A stretch of DNA of 64,000 bases from assembly GCA_022760475.1 (NCBI GenBank), contig JALEFZ010000055.1, forward strand, positions 310,001 through 374,000, read 5' to 3'. A program made the translations under genes and the position numbers. The first letter of the stretch is position 1. Every line of letters begins with the position of its first letter. The notes under the pieces are model-generated. The model was not told the origin of the DNA, did not search any database, and saw only the letters and a program-made list of their open reading frames with translations. The DNA comes from Bacteroidia bacterium. Its GTDB lineage: Bacteria; Bacteroidota; Bacteroidia; J057. Below, piece by piece: positions 42,894 to 52,064 of this stretch.

Positions 42894-45752
42894 ATGAAAT
42901 TCCTCATACCCATTTTTTTTCTTGCTCTAGTCATTTTTATGCCTGGCTTTCTCTTCTCGCAGCCTTTGATAAGGGCTAATTTAGGCATTAATGGAGCCAG
43001 AATTGCGGACGGGGATTTTGAATCCGATGAAAGATTGATTCCTGGCTTACAAGCAGCACTTGGCTTGGAAATACCTCAAAATGAAAATTGGTATTTAGTC
43101 CCTTCATTGAGTATCGCACAAGGTGGATGGGTGGAACGCTATCGTGGGGTGCGCTATGGGGATCGAAATATTTATGCCCAGTTAGGCATAGCAGGTGGTT
43201 ATGTCCTTCCTATAGATGTACCAGGCAAAATTACTGCTGAATTAGGTCCTCATCTAAATTTTTGGACAAGGACAGTCGGTTTTACCAACGAGAATGGTCT
43301 AATGGAACGATTTAAAGGAAATCTTGGAATCAGGAATTCTACCAATCGTTTTTTTGGTAGTTTATCTGCTGAAGTAGATTACCATTTTGATTGGAATGAC
43401 ATAAACTTATCAGCAGGGATTCGATTTGAGACTGGATTTACACCTATAGAAAGTTATTCTTCTTTCAGTGGTATGAAATTCCGTTCATATACCAATAGCC
43501 TCTCTTTGGTGGCTGGAGCCAGCTATCCTTTGAAAGATTTCTTCTCTTTGAAAGACGAGTTTTCCGATATGTTCGAAGTGGAGCTCAATCCAGAGGATTT
43601 GGTGCTCAAAACTCCCTTTGAAGAAGCCTATGATTCCTACAAAAAAGCCCGAGATCTTGTAAATGATGCCTATTTCGATGATGAGAAGGAGGCCTCAGGG
43701 CCTGAGTTGGCATTGGATGCACTTGAAGAACTTGAAAGGACAAAACGGCTGTTAGGTGCCGGAATCAAGGCATGGGAAAAGGGAGATGACGAAGGAATTG
43801 GCCCTGAGGCCAGGAAGGTGTTGGAGCGTTTTATCAAGGAGCTGGAAGAAAGGGCGTATATCATGAAGGATTCAGTTTTCGAAGAGGAGGTGGTAATTGA
43901 TGATGGAGACGATCCGACTGACACTCCTCCTCCGACCATTTATGGGGAAGAAATCAGTCCTCCATGGATAACTGTTAAGGGTGCGATGGCGCCTTCCCAG
44001 GGTGTATGGCAGGATGATGATTATTTTGAAGACAAACCTACCAAACAGCTCACCAAAGAAAGTGAGACCAGTTACCATGCTGAGTTGGACATGGTGGCGA
44101 ATCGCTACACGGCGGTTTTTGGCCTAAAGGGGAGCAGAAGTGCCATTTACATGTCGGGAAAAAGCACCTACACCCAAACTATTCCAGTGAGGTTTCGACT
44201 AAAACTGATTCAGGGAGGAAGTGAAAAGATCATTTGGACTGAGCCAACCTCAAGCGCATCGGTGCCATTGGCAGGAGGTGAAGGCCCGGAGGTATCCTGG
44301 TCGGTTTCAATTGCCAGAACTGATGAGTCTCCCATTCCCAAGAACTTCAAAATGGTTCCCGGTCCTTATACCCTGGAACTGGAACTTATTGACAGCTATG
44401 GCAAATCTACGGGTCTTAAAATTAGCACACATGGAAAGGTTGTAGAAACCCAAATGCCCAAGGTTCACATTGTGCCTGTACTGTTGTCGGATGATTGGAC
44501 TGTTACAGAGGGGATGGAACTCACAAGTAATGCCAAGCGCCTGAAACAGGAGTGTGATAAGGATTTTTATGATTACTTCCCAGTTCCGGTAGATGGAGTA
44601 GACGTCAGGGCAGAAGCCCTTCAATTTTTAGGTTCCCAGGAACTAGGAACCGTCGATTATCTTATTAGCCTATTGCCTCTTACCAATACTGAGGAGGAGG
44701 TTAGGGAGGAGCGAGCCGTTGCGCATTTGACCCAGCGATTCTCTACTACAGCGCAATTGGGAGGGGCGGGACGAGTGATTGTATTGCTCAACGACAAGGA
44801 CTTTTCAAAAGTGTATAGAAATGATGAAGGAATTGGTGGTTTTGCGCCTCATCCGAAGGTTCAATTTATGAGGTTCAAATACTCCAGCAGTACCATTGCC
44901 CACGAGTTGATTCATTCATTTCCCTATGTGTTTTCCGCTGAGGAAATGGCTGCACTTTGTGGATTCAGTTACCACAACTCTGATGACAACGATTATGGGA
45001 ATGGAGTAAGTATATTCAGTGCTGGGGTCTACTTCCACAGAGGTTGGGATGCCATCATGGGCCCTGTAAGTGTAGCTGCTTTTATTACCCAATGCAGTTT
45101 TTGGCACCTGATACAGCAATTCCAAAAGCCAAACGATCCAGAGCTATTCCTTGTCAGGGGATACCTGGCGCAAGCCAATGGTCAATATGCAGGCGTATTT
45201 TCTCCAACCTATGAGTTTGAAGGGGATGAAGGCCTACAGCAAGGGGCCATCACAACTGATGGCTGGGGAATTGTGCTGAAAGACAAAAATGGCAATGTGC
45301 TTGCTACCTATCCCTTTGAAGTTATATGGCAATATCCCGATGAGTCTAAAAAACGCGAATTGGTGGCATTTAACCACAGGATAGATCGCCTGCCTGGAAC
45401 TGCCTCCATTGAACTCATAGGACCGGGCGGAAAAAAGGCAGAACAACTACTATCTGCAAGTAAGCCCAGCGTAGAGATAAATTACCCAAAAGAAGGAGAG
45501 CTGATAAAGAATGGTAAGAGGGGCATTGGAGTAAAATGGGAAGGAAATGACCCTGATGGAGATAATCTAAGTTACCGCTTGCAAGCTTCTTTTGATGATG
45601 GAGAAAACTGGTTTCCCCTGGGGGATGAAATTCAAAAGGAAAATTTCAAACTTAGGCCTTTTGAGCGAGCGAGGAAGGTGAAATTAAGGGTATATGCGAC
45701 TGATGGGGTAAGGTCTGACATGAAGGAAGTAGGCTTTTGGGTAGTGCCTTGA
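42894..45752 (+). CDS. exported protein joining an outer-membrane-barrel-like domain to a HExxH metalloprotease-like domain
   Basis: 952 residues. A signal peptide ends near LFSQ. Residues about 22-225 look like a small beta-barrel (RANLGINGARI, WYLVPSLSIAQGGW, YAQLGIAGGYVL, DINLSAGIRFETG, SLVAGASYPL). An acidic helical region follows (about 240-345), with a Thr/Pro linker. The middle is a beta-rich segment including MVPGPYTLELELIDSYG. The zinc-site candidate is HELIH (670-674) in STIAHELIHSF, with a later YFHRGWDAIMGP that may provide the third ligand and a Met-turn as in metzincins. The C-terminus is Fn3-like (WEGNDPDGDNLSYRL, VKLRVYATDGVRS). There is no T9SS sorting signal, so the barrel part may itself anchor it. 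It lies 107 bp before the KAP NTPase gene. The architecture is unfamiliar; family assignment is by eye. Confidence 0.78.
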   Translation: MKFLIPIFFLALVIFMPGFLFSQPLIRANLGINGARIADGDFESDERLIPGLQAALGLEIPQNENWYLVPSLSIAQGGWVERYRGVRYGDRNIYAQLGIAGGYVLPIDVPGKITAELGPHLNFWTRTVGFTNENGLMERFKGNLGIRNSTNRFFGSLSAEVDYHFDWNDINLSAGIRFETGFTPIESYSSFSGMKFRSYTNSLSLVAGASYPLKDFFSLKDEFSDMFEVELNPEDLVLKTPFEEAYDSYKKARDLVNDAYFDDEKEASGPELALDALEELERTKRLLGAGIKAWEKGDDEGIGPEARKVLERFIKELEERAYIMKDSVFEEEVVIDDGDDPTDTPPPTIYGEEISPPWITVKGAMAPSQGVWQDDDYFEDKPTKQLTKESETSYHAELDMVANRYTAVFGLKGSRSAIYMSGKSTYTQTIPVRFRLKLIQGGSEKIIWTEPTSSASVPLAGGEGPEVSWSVSIARTDESPIPKNFKMVPGPYTLELELIDSYGKSTGLKISTHGKVVETQMPKVHIVPVLLSDDWTVTEGMELTSNAKRLKQECDKDFYDYFPVPVDGVDVRAEALQFLGSQELGTVDYLISLLPLTNTEEEVREERAVAHLTQRFSTTAQLGGAGRVIVLLNDKDFSKVYRNDEGIGGFAPHPKVQFMRFKYSSSTIAHELIHSFPYVFSAEEMAALCGFSYHNSDDNDYGNGVSIFSAGVYFHRGWDAIMGPVSVAAFITQCSFWHLIQQFQKPNDPELFLVRGYLAQANGQYAGVFSPTYEFEGDEGLQQGAITTDGWGIVLKDKNGNVLATYPFEVIWQYPDESKKRELVAFNHRIDRLPGTASIELIGPGGKKAEQLLSASKPSVEINYPKEGELIKNGKRGIGVKWEGNDPDGDNLSYRLQASFDDGENWFPLGDEIQKENFKLRPFERARKVKLRVYATDGVRSDMKEVGFWVVP

Positions 45753-45859
45753 TAGATAATAAATTAAGGATCCAAAGGCCTGCTTAGAGAAGTTGGAGAG
45801 TTTTGAGTATATTTTTTTCAAATGAAATTTACCCTCTGCCTTTTAAATAAATCCTCAAC

Positions 45860-48520
45860 ATGGCGATTTTCAACAATAGCTCAACCCTCAATTTTTTCCA
45901 TCTTCGCTCTGCTTCTGACCGGCACTGGACAAATCAGGAGTTTGAAGAAATAACTGCCTCTTTTCAGGCAAGCAAAGGAATGTCCTATGAGTTGCAAAGC
46001 CTTACTTTTAGAAACGGAGGAGAGATTGAAAAGGGTTTGGAAGAAATCAAGTCTTCCTCCAGGGATATCCTGGTTCTTCATGTTTCAGGCGATGCAGAAT
46101 TTATCGAAGCTTCTAAGGATAGCGGCGGGGATAGGAAAATTCAAATCAAACAAAAAGGTGCTGAAGCACAAGAGCAGATTCCTCCATTGCTACAAGGAAG
46201 ATATTTACTATACAATGAAGATGAGGCTTTTGCTTCAATCTCAGCCTTGGAATTTGCTGATATCATCAATCGATTTGAGGAGAAAATTGACATCCTGTTT
46301 TTAAACTTCCCTCATTCGGAGATTTTTGCTTCCTATTTGAATATTAAAGTGGATACCCTGGTGATTGCTAGTGGAGAATTGGATAGAGAAGTCGCTCTCA
46401 ATTTCTCCCAACGATTCTATCAGCATCTGTTGCCAAATATGTTGCCTGAAGAGGCCTTTGTAGAGTCAAATAAGGATCTCCAAACCATGGGAATCGAGAG
46501 TGAGGGATTATATTCCTTGTACGTTTCTGGAGAAGAGGTTAAGGAATATCCAGAGGCGGAAGAACAAAAATATGAGGATACTCCTTTTGGTTCTGAAACT
46601 GAGGCCACAGAAGAGGAAGGAATCTCCGACCCCTTCGTCAACACCCGCCTACACGCAGACCACTGGGCGGAGGAGGACCTCCTGGGCTATGAGCGTTATG
46701 CGCACAACATCGAACAGATCATCAAGCGTCAAAAGGCGAAGCCACCTTTGACCATCGGAGTCATCGCTCCCTGGGGGCAGGGCAAAACGACCCTGATGCG
46801 CTATGTTGAAAGGCGTTTTGAAGGGGCGACCAGCAAGGAAAGCAATCACAAAAGCTCTGGCCTAAAGACCAAGGCTTCCAAAAAGGACATTGATGACTGG
46901 AACCAGGATTCCAGTTATATCAAGAAAGAATTTCCCAGCTATCCCTGTGTATGGTTCAACCCTTGGCAATACCAATCCAGTGAACAAATTTGGGCAGGAA
47001 TGGCCCATGCAATCATCCACCAGTTAGTTGAGAAACTTTCTCCTATCAAACAGGAAGAGTTCTGGTTCAAACTCCAATCCCGAAGGATTGACCGGCAAGC
47101 CATCAGGCGGGATTCGATCAAGGATGCGATCACCAGAACCATTCCCAATATGATCATTTTTGTCTTGATGCTTGTGATTTCTGCCGTCTTACCAATGTTG
47201 ATCCCCGACAATGCTTATATCCTTATGTTGAGTCTGGGTTTGCCATTGCCTGCGATAATTTTGGGGATCAGGAATGGATTGGAGGCTTATGCCAAGAGTT
47301 TTCGGGAGAAATATGACAAGTACCTGCAAAGTCCTGACTACGAAAAGAAGTTAGGTTATTTCCATGAGGTAAATGAAGACCTCCAGCGGGTTTTTGACCT
47401 ATTGGTAGATGAAGGAACTCCTGCATTGATTTTCATCGATGACCTCGATCGATGCTCTCCCCAAAAAGTAGTAGAAGTCATCGAGGCTATCAACCTCATG
47501 ATGAATGCCGAATTCAGGAGGAAATGCTATTTCATCCTGGGGATGGACGCCGAAATGGTCGCCGCCTCCATTGATGTTGCCTACTCCAAAATGAAAGGAA
47601 GCATCCCAGGGAAGGTCAATAAATTTGGTTCGGTGGGTTGGTACTTCCTGGACAAATTTATTCAATTGCCCTTCCTGATTCCGACCCTTTCTGACAGGAA
47701 AAAACTAAGCCTGGTTTCCAAGTTGTTTGATGAGGACTTACTGGATTCCAGTGAAAGTAAAAAAAGTAGAGAGTTGCAAAATGGTGGAAGACCCAGCATC
47801 ACAGAAGAACGCGTTCGCGATTTGAAAACCAAAGCAAAAACCGTACTTGATGTGCCTAAATCGAGGGATTTGACGGATTCTACCCACCTAAAAATCAAGA
47901 TAAAAAACAGGGTTGAACGCAAGGTTTTTGAGGAGAGCTTTTTGGATTTGGGTTTCGAGCAACTGGAAAAAGACCATGACCTGAGAACTCGGGTGGGCCA
48001 ATTTGCCCCTTACCTCGACCCTTCACCCAGAAGTATCAAGAGGTTTGCCAACCTGTTGAGGTTTCATACTGCCCTGCAAAAACTCAGGGAAGTAACAAAT
48101 GATTACCTTGATATAGAGGGTGAGCAGGAAAGTTATGAGGAATTTGCGGACATGGATACCCTTGCATTTTGGTTGATATTGACCTTGCGATGGCCATTGC
48201 TTGTTCGCTGGTTGCAGTGGGAGATGGAAGAAAACATGGATACTGACCTTAGCACAGATAAAAACCTTATGTTTGCTTCCCATCAAACCATAGAAAAGGC
48301 AAGGATGCTCGACAGCCTGATTTCAGAAGGCCTGGAGCGAGCTCATAAGGGGAGGGATCAGGAGAATCCATTTGATACGTTTTATTCGGAATGGCTGGAT
48401 TTGCATAATGCGAACCCACATTTGACATGGCTAAAAGACAAGGACTTGATCAAGCTGTTTTTTGAAATGTATAGGGAAACCAGCAGACTGGAGAGAGCTT
48501 TTTTATGTTCCGTATGGTAA
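45860..48520 (+). CDS. membrane KAP P-loop NTPase with a degenerate CHAT-like N-terminal domain
   Basis: 886 residues. Residues about 255-760 form a KAP-family STAND-like NTPase: Walker A APWGQGKTTLM (303-313), Walker B IFIDDLDRCSP (about 526-536), and a two-helix membrane insertion (IIFVLMLVISAVLPMLI and LMLSLGLPLPAIILG, about 430-470) as usual in KAP proteins; FILGMDAEMV and SIKRFANLLRF are further family marks. Residues 1-228 align with the CHAT peptidase at 10550-11473: DILVLHVSGD for the HFAGHG strand, SALEFADIINRF for SVEALGKYFSHF, DILFLNFPHSE for LVFLNSCYSG, and VALNFSQRFYQHLL for VAIKFATSFYEAIF. The catalytic His is Asp78 and the Cys is Pro151, so the domain is probably inactive. An acidic linker joins the halves. 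KAP NTPases are known in phage-resistance contexts (PifA). Role here unknown. Confidence 0.9.
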   Translation: MAIFNNSSTLNFFHLRSASDRHWTNQEFEEITASFQASKGMSYELQSLTFRNGGEIEKGLEEIKSSSRDILVLHVSGDAEFIEASKDSGGDRKIQIKQKGAEAQEQIPPLLQGRYLLYNEDEAFASISALEFADIINRFEEKIDILFLNFPHSEIFASYLNIKVDTLVIASGELDREVALNFSQRFYQHLLPNMLPEEAFVESNKDLQTMGIESEGLYSLYVSGEEVKEYPEAEEQKYEDTPFGSETEATEEEGISDPFVNTRLHADHWAEEDLLGYERYAHNIEQIIKRQKAKPPLTIGVIAPWGQGKTTLMRYVERRFEGATSKESNHKSSGLKTKASKKDIDDWNQDSSYIKKEFPSYPCVWFNPWQYQSSEQIWAGMAHAIIHQLVEKLSPIKQEEFWFKLQSRRIDRQAIRRDSIKDAITRTIPNMIIFVLMLVISAVLPMLIPDNAYILMLSLGLPLPAIILGIRNGLEAYAKSFREKYDKYLQSPDYEKKLGYFHEVNEDLQRVFDLLVDEGTPALIFIDDLDRCSPQKVVEVIEAINLMMNAEFRRKCYFILGMDAEMVAASIDVAYSKMKGSIPGKVNKFGSVGWYFLDKFIQLPFLIPTLSDRKKLSLVSKLFDEDLLDSSESKKSRELQNGGRPSITEERVRDLKTKAKTVLDVPKSRDLTDSTHLKIKIKNRVERKVFEESFLDLGFEQLEKDHDLRTRVGQFAPYLDPSPRSIKRFANLLRFHTALQKLREVTNDYLDIEGEQESYEEFADMDTLAFWLILTLRWPLLVRWLQWEMEENMDTDLSTDKNLMFASHQTIEKARMLDSLISEGLERAHKGRDQENPFDTFYSEWLDLHNANPHLTWLKDKDLIKLFFEMYRETSRLERAFLCSVW

Positions 48521-48672
48521 AATACATATATTCAGGAGGGTAGCTTTTGGGGAATTTTGAATGATGAGTTGGCAGGTATCAAGCCATGGCTTTAGGAAGT
48601 GCCATTGAATAAGTTTGGGAAACCTCAAGTGAAACCCTTGTCCGAGATCTATATTTCTTAAATCATGCTATC

Positions 48673-49497
48673 ATGAAACAACTGCCGCTGCTCTTGATTA
48701 TTTTGGGCTGCTTTTTACAAATTCAAGCTCAGGAGACCCCCTTTTCAAGGGGAGTTAACCTCACCAATTGGTTTCAGGCTCCAAACGCCTTTCAAATTCC
48801 ATTTTCCCGCTATCAGAAAAGTGATTTTGAAGACATCAAAAGCCTCGGTTGCGATGTGATCCGCCTTCCGATTAACCTTCATTTTATGACCCAGGCTGGC
48901 CATGACTATGTGCTGGAACCTCTATTCCTGCAATTTTTGGATTCTGCGGTTGCCTGGGCTGAAGAACTGGATCTTCACCTCATTCTGGATAACCACACCT
49001 TTGATCCGGCAGTGAATACAGATCCAAATGTAGGGGAAGTATTGACAAAGGTCTGGGTTCAAATGGCTGCTCATTACAAAAATTCATCTGATAAAATCTA
49101 CTACGAAGTTCTGAATGAACCTCATGGCATTTCAGATGTCCTGTGGGGAAGCATTCAAGGGCGTGTCATTGATTCCATCAGGACGGTTGATAAGAGGCAT
49201 ACCATCATCGTTGGAGGGTCTAACTGGAATTCTTATCGGAACCTTCAGTTTATTCCCCAGTATTCAGACACCAACCTGATTTATACCTTCCATTTCTACG
49301 ATCCCTTTATTTTTACCCATCAAGGGGCGAGTTGGGTAGGCCCATCTATGGAAAGATTGTCTAATGTACCCTATCCTACGATTCTACGAGGATGCCAGCG
49401 CTTGATCCGTTTTTCTCAGGGACATGGATTGAGAATGAATACAACAATTATACTAGCAATGGAAACAAAAACAGCATGGAACAATGGCTGGACATAG
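48673..49497 (+). pseudogene. GH5 endoglucanase-like protein, N-terminal part (frameshifted)
   Basis: A signal peptide (cut near IQAQ) and the first two thirds of a glycoside hydrolase family 5 TIM barrel: FSRGVNLTNWF, DVIRLPINLHF, LDLHLILDNHTF, YYEVLNEPHG with the acid/base Glu, and TFHFYDPFIF. After VPYP (about 49377) the frame reads TILRGCQRLIRF and ends at a stop at 49495-49497, while the next frame reads YDST-RMPALDPFFSGTW, the expected GH5 continuation. A single missing base between 49376 and 49377 accounts for this. It is either a real frameshift mutation, a sequencing or assembly error, or, less likely, programmed frameshifting. Without its second half the product lacks the nucleophile and secretion signal. 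Confidence 0.88.
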
Positions 49498-50573
49498 CGG
49501 TTCAGTTTCGGGAAAGCCGTGGCGCACCCGTATTTTGTGGAGAATTCGGGGTATTCATTGAAAATAGCCCTGAAACTGATCGAATCAACTGGTACCGGGA
49601 TTTCAGGCAATTGCTGGACAGTGCGTCAATCAGTTGGACGTCCTGGGATTATCATGGCGGGTTTGGGCTATTTGAAAAAAACAGCCAGGGTTTATTTGAT
49701 CACAACCTAAATGTGCCCTTGCTGGAAGCTATGGGTTTTAATGTGCCTCCTCAAACTCCCCTCATTATCCAGCCGGATACTGCGGGCTTTTTCATCTACC
49801 GGGATTTTATCGAGGAGGGAATCCAACAATGGGGTAGTGGTTTTAACCTGTTCACTCAAAACGGGGCAAATTATGGTCAATACCATATCGAGTGGAGGGA
49901 TCAAGCCCAATACAGTTCTCTTGGTTTCAATTATTCTCCCAACAAAGATTTAAGCATCCTTGAGAGCAACGACTTTGCCCTGGATTTCTTTGTGAGGGCT
50001 TCTTCTTCTGTGCAGAACTCCAATTTTGATGTACGCTTTGTAGACAGCAAAACCCAGGACAGTACAGATTTGCCCTGGAGGAATCGCTATACCTTTTCTC
50101 CTACGAGCAGGGGTTGGGAGCATTATCATATTCCCTTGTCGGACTTTGTAGAGCATGGTTCATATTTTAACAATACCTGGCACAGCCCCAGGGGTGAATT
50201 TGATTGGCAGGATGTAGATCTAGTAGAATTTGTAGCCGAATATGGAGCTCTTAATGGCATCCTGGATGTCGATCATGTCCAACTCACCAATGTAGATTCA
50301 GCTATGGTCAACAATACAACCTCAGTAATTGGAGGCAATGAGCCATTGGCACTTGTTTATCCCAATCCATTCTCTGAAAAAATTAAAATCAGGCTTCTAG
50401 CTTCAGAAGAGATGAAAGCGAGTTTGGTAGATGTCATGGGCCGTGAAGTGTGGCAAGGATCTATCCTGGGGGAGCAAGCGATTGAACTCCCACAGATTCA
50501 AAATGGGCTTTATTTTTTCATTACTGAAGACAAGTATGGCTTGAGGTCGACGGTCAAGTTGTGGAAGAAATAG
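49392..50573 (+). pseudogene. GH5 endoglucanase-like protein, C-terminal part with CBM-like and T9SS sorting domains
   Basis: This is the remainder of the gene beginning at 48673, in the neighbouring frame. It contains the end of the GH5 barrel with the nucleophile Glu in APVFCGEFGVF and the SWTSWDYHGGFG strand; then a beta-sandwich of about 165 residues (from PDTAGFFIYRDFIEEGI to LDVDHVQLTN) like carbohydrate-binding modules of the CBM11/galactose-binding type; and a type A T9SS sorting domain (VYPNPFSEKI, LVDVMGREVWQG, NGLYFFITED). There is no decay in these domains, which argues for a recent mutation or a read error. MPALDPFF may appear as a start but is an internal methionine. Confidence 0.88.
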
Positions 50574-50662
50574 ACATGGGATTAATCTAGAAAAAATAGA
50601 ATAAGGATTTAAGCAATCTTTTTTTTTCAGGATTGGAGATATTTATAGGAAATAGATTCACA

Positions 50663-51832
50663 ATGAAAACCAAACTAATTGCAGCAATGATTGCATTGCT
50701 GCTTCCTTTAGGGCTTGCTGGCCAGGCGATTGATACCATGATCAGTGTGGGGAAACACCGCATTCATTTTAGCATCACCCCAGGGGATGGCGATCCTATC
50801 CTATTTGAGGCGGGTAGCGGAAATGACGGTAGCATTTGGAATGATCTTTTAGGGCCAATTCATGAGATTACAGGAGCTACTCTGATTACTTATGACAGGG
50901 GTGGAATGGGTAAAAGTGAACTCAATCCAGACCTTCCTGATGATGAAAAGGCATATGCATTAAGGATCATAGAAGACTTGGAGAAAGGCCTGGAGCAGTT
51001 GGGAATAAAGGAAAATATCACTTACGTGGCACATTCTTATGGAGGATTTTGTGCGGCCATATATGCAGACAGAAATCCTGAAAAAGTGAAAAGTATTGTC
51101 CTGTTGGATGCCAACCTTCCAGATTACTTCACGGATGAAATCATGCAGGAATTTGTACAAAGAGAGACTCCGGAATTCATGAATATGCTCAAAGAAGACT
51201 ATACGGGTAATTATTATGAGGCCTTGGCTTGGAAAAAGACTGTAGCCTATCGAAAGCAAATTTCCTTTCCTTCCGATATTCCCATCATTGACATTGTCGC
51301 AGAATATCCTCCCAACGGCTTCAACAAGCCAAAATATCAGAAATATTGGACAAAGGCCCACCAGGAATTTGCCAGAAATAATGAAAATGTTAAGGGAATA
51401 ACGGCTAAGGATTGTAGCCATTATGTTTTCTTCCTCAATCCACCCATGATTATTCAAAGCATAGTGGAAGCCTATTTGACTGATGTTCCTAATAAAAAAC
51501 AGCTTCCTATCCTTAGGAAGAGTTTAGAGTTTTCCATCAATGGGATGAATGACATCAAAGGTGCGGCAGCTGCTTACAGACATTCTGAAGATGACCTCAA
51601 TCGTTGGGGATATGACTTGATGAATGGTGGAAATAATGAGCAGGCAAAAAAGGTGTTTGAGTTGAATGTCATGCGCTATCCTCAAAGCTCAAATGCGTAC
51701 GACAGTTATGGGGAAGTCCTTTTTAAGTTGGGCAAAAAAGAAGAAGCCATCAAGATGTATGAAAAGTCCATTGAGCTTAATCCTGAAAATATCAATGGAA
51801 AAAACATGCTTGAAATGATCAAAAATCAATAA
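50663..51832 (+). CDS. exported alpha/beta hydrolase with C-terminal TPR repeats
   Basis: 389 residues from ATG 50663 (MKTKLIAAMIALLLP, signal peptide cut near LAGQ); a TTG ten codons upstream is less likely. The alpha/beta hydrolase core has LITYDRGGMGKSE, the nucleophile elbow VAHSYGGFCA (Ser125), VLLDANLPDYF after it, and a late His in AKDCSHYVFF. A C-terminal TPR module follows (about 310-389): DLMNGGNNEQAKKVFELNV and YGEVLFKLGKKEEAIKMYEKSIEL. The TPR tail on secreted hydrolases and beta-lactamase-fold proteins is common in Bacteroidota. Substrate unknown. Followed by a terminator. Confidence 0.9.
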   Translation: MKTKLIAAMIALLLPLGLAGQAIDTMISVGKHRIHFSITPGDGDPILFEAGSGNDGSIWNDLLGPIHEITGATLITYDRGGMGKSELNPDLPDDEKAYALRIIEDLEKGLEQLGIKENITYVAHSYGGFCAAIYADRNPEKVKSIVLLDANLPDYFTDEIMQEFVQRETPEFMNMLKEDYTGNYYEALAWKKTVAYRKQISFPSDIPIIDIVAEYPPNGFNKPKYQKYWTKAHQEFARNNENVKGITAKDCSHYVFFLNPPMIIQSIVEAYLTDVPNKKQLPILRKSLEFSINGMNDIKGAAAAYRHSEDDLNRWGYDLMNGGNNEQAKKVFELNVMRYPQSSNAYDSYGEVLFKLGKKEEAIKMYEKSIELNPENINGKNMLEMIKNQ

Positions 51833-51857
51833 AGAGCTGACGAGCTTTCTTAACGTT

Positions 51858-51893
51858 CCCAATCATATCAGGATATGATTGGGTTTATTTTTT
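51858..51893 (+). terminator. Rho-independent terminator of the alpha/beta hydrolase gene
   Basis: CCCAATCATATC and GATATGATTGGG form a 12-bp perfect stem around AG, followed by TTTATTTTTT. Confidence 0.88.
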
Positions 51894-51981
51894 CCCTTCC
51901 TTCTGTCTCCTAGCCAACAGATTGACATTCTATACCTGCCTAAAATTGCAACTCAATTTTTAAAAATATATGTTAATACAT

Positions 51982-52011
51982 CGATTTAGAATATTAGAAT
52001 ATTCTAAATCG
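51982..52011. promoter_or_regulatory. perfect 14-2-14 bp palindrome, candidate operator for the sulfur-transport pair
   Basis: CGATTTAGAATATT, then AG, then AATATTCTAAATCG, an exact inverted repeat with a two-base centre, 53 bp before the YeeE/YedE gene. Length and spacing fit the 12-2-12 operators of ArsR/SmtB-family repressors, which often control sulfur or sulfide-detoxification genes. There is no T-run, and the long A+T arms argue against a terminator. No ArsR gene lies in the window. Confidence 0.6.
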
Positions 52012-52064
52012 TATGAGTTGGCACAAGAAAGCCCCTCCCTTGTTTCACTTAAACTTTCAAGTTT

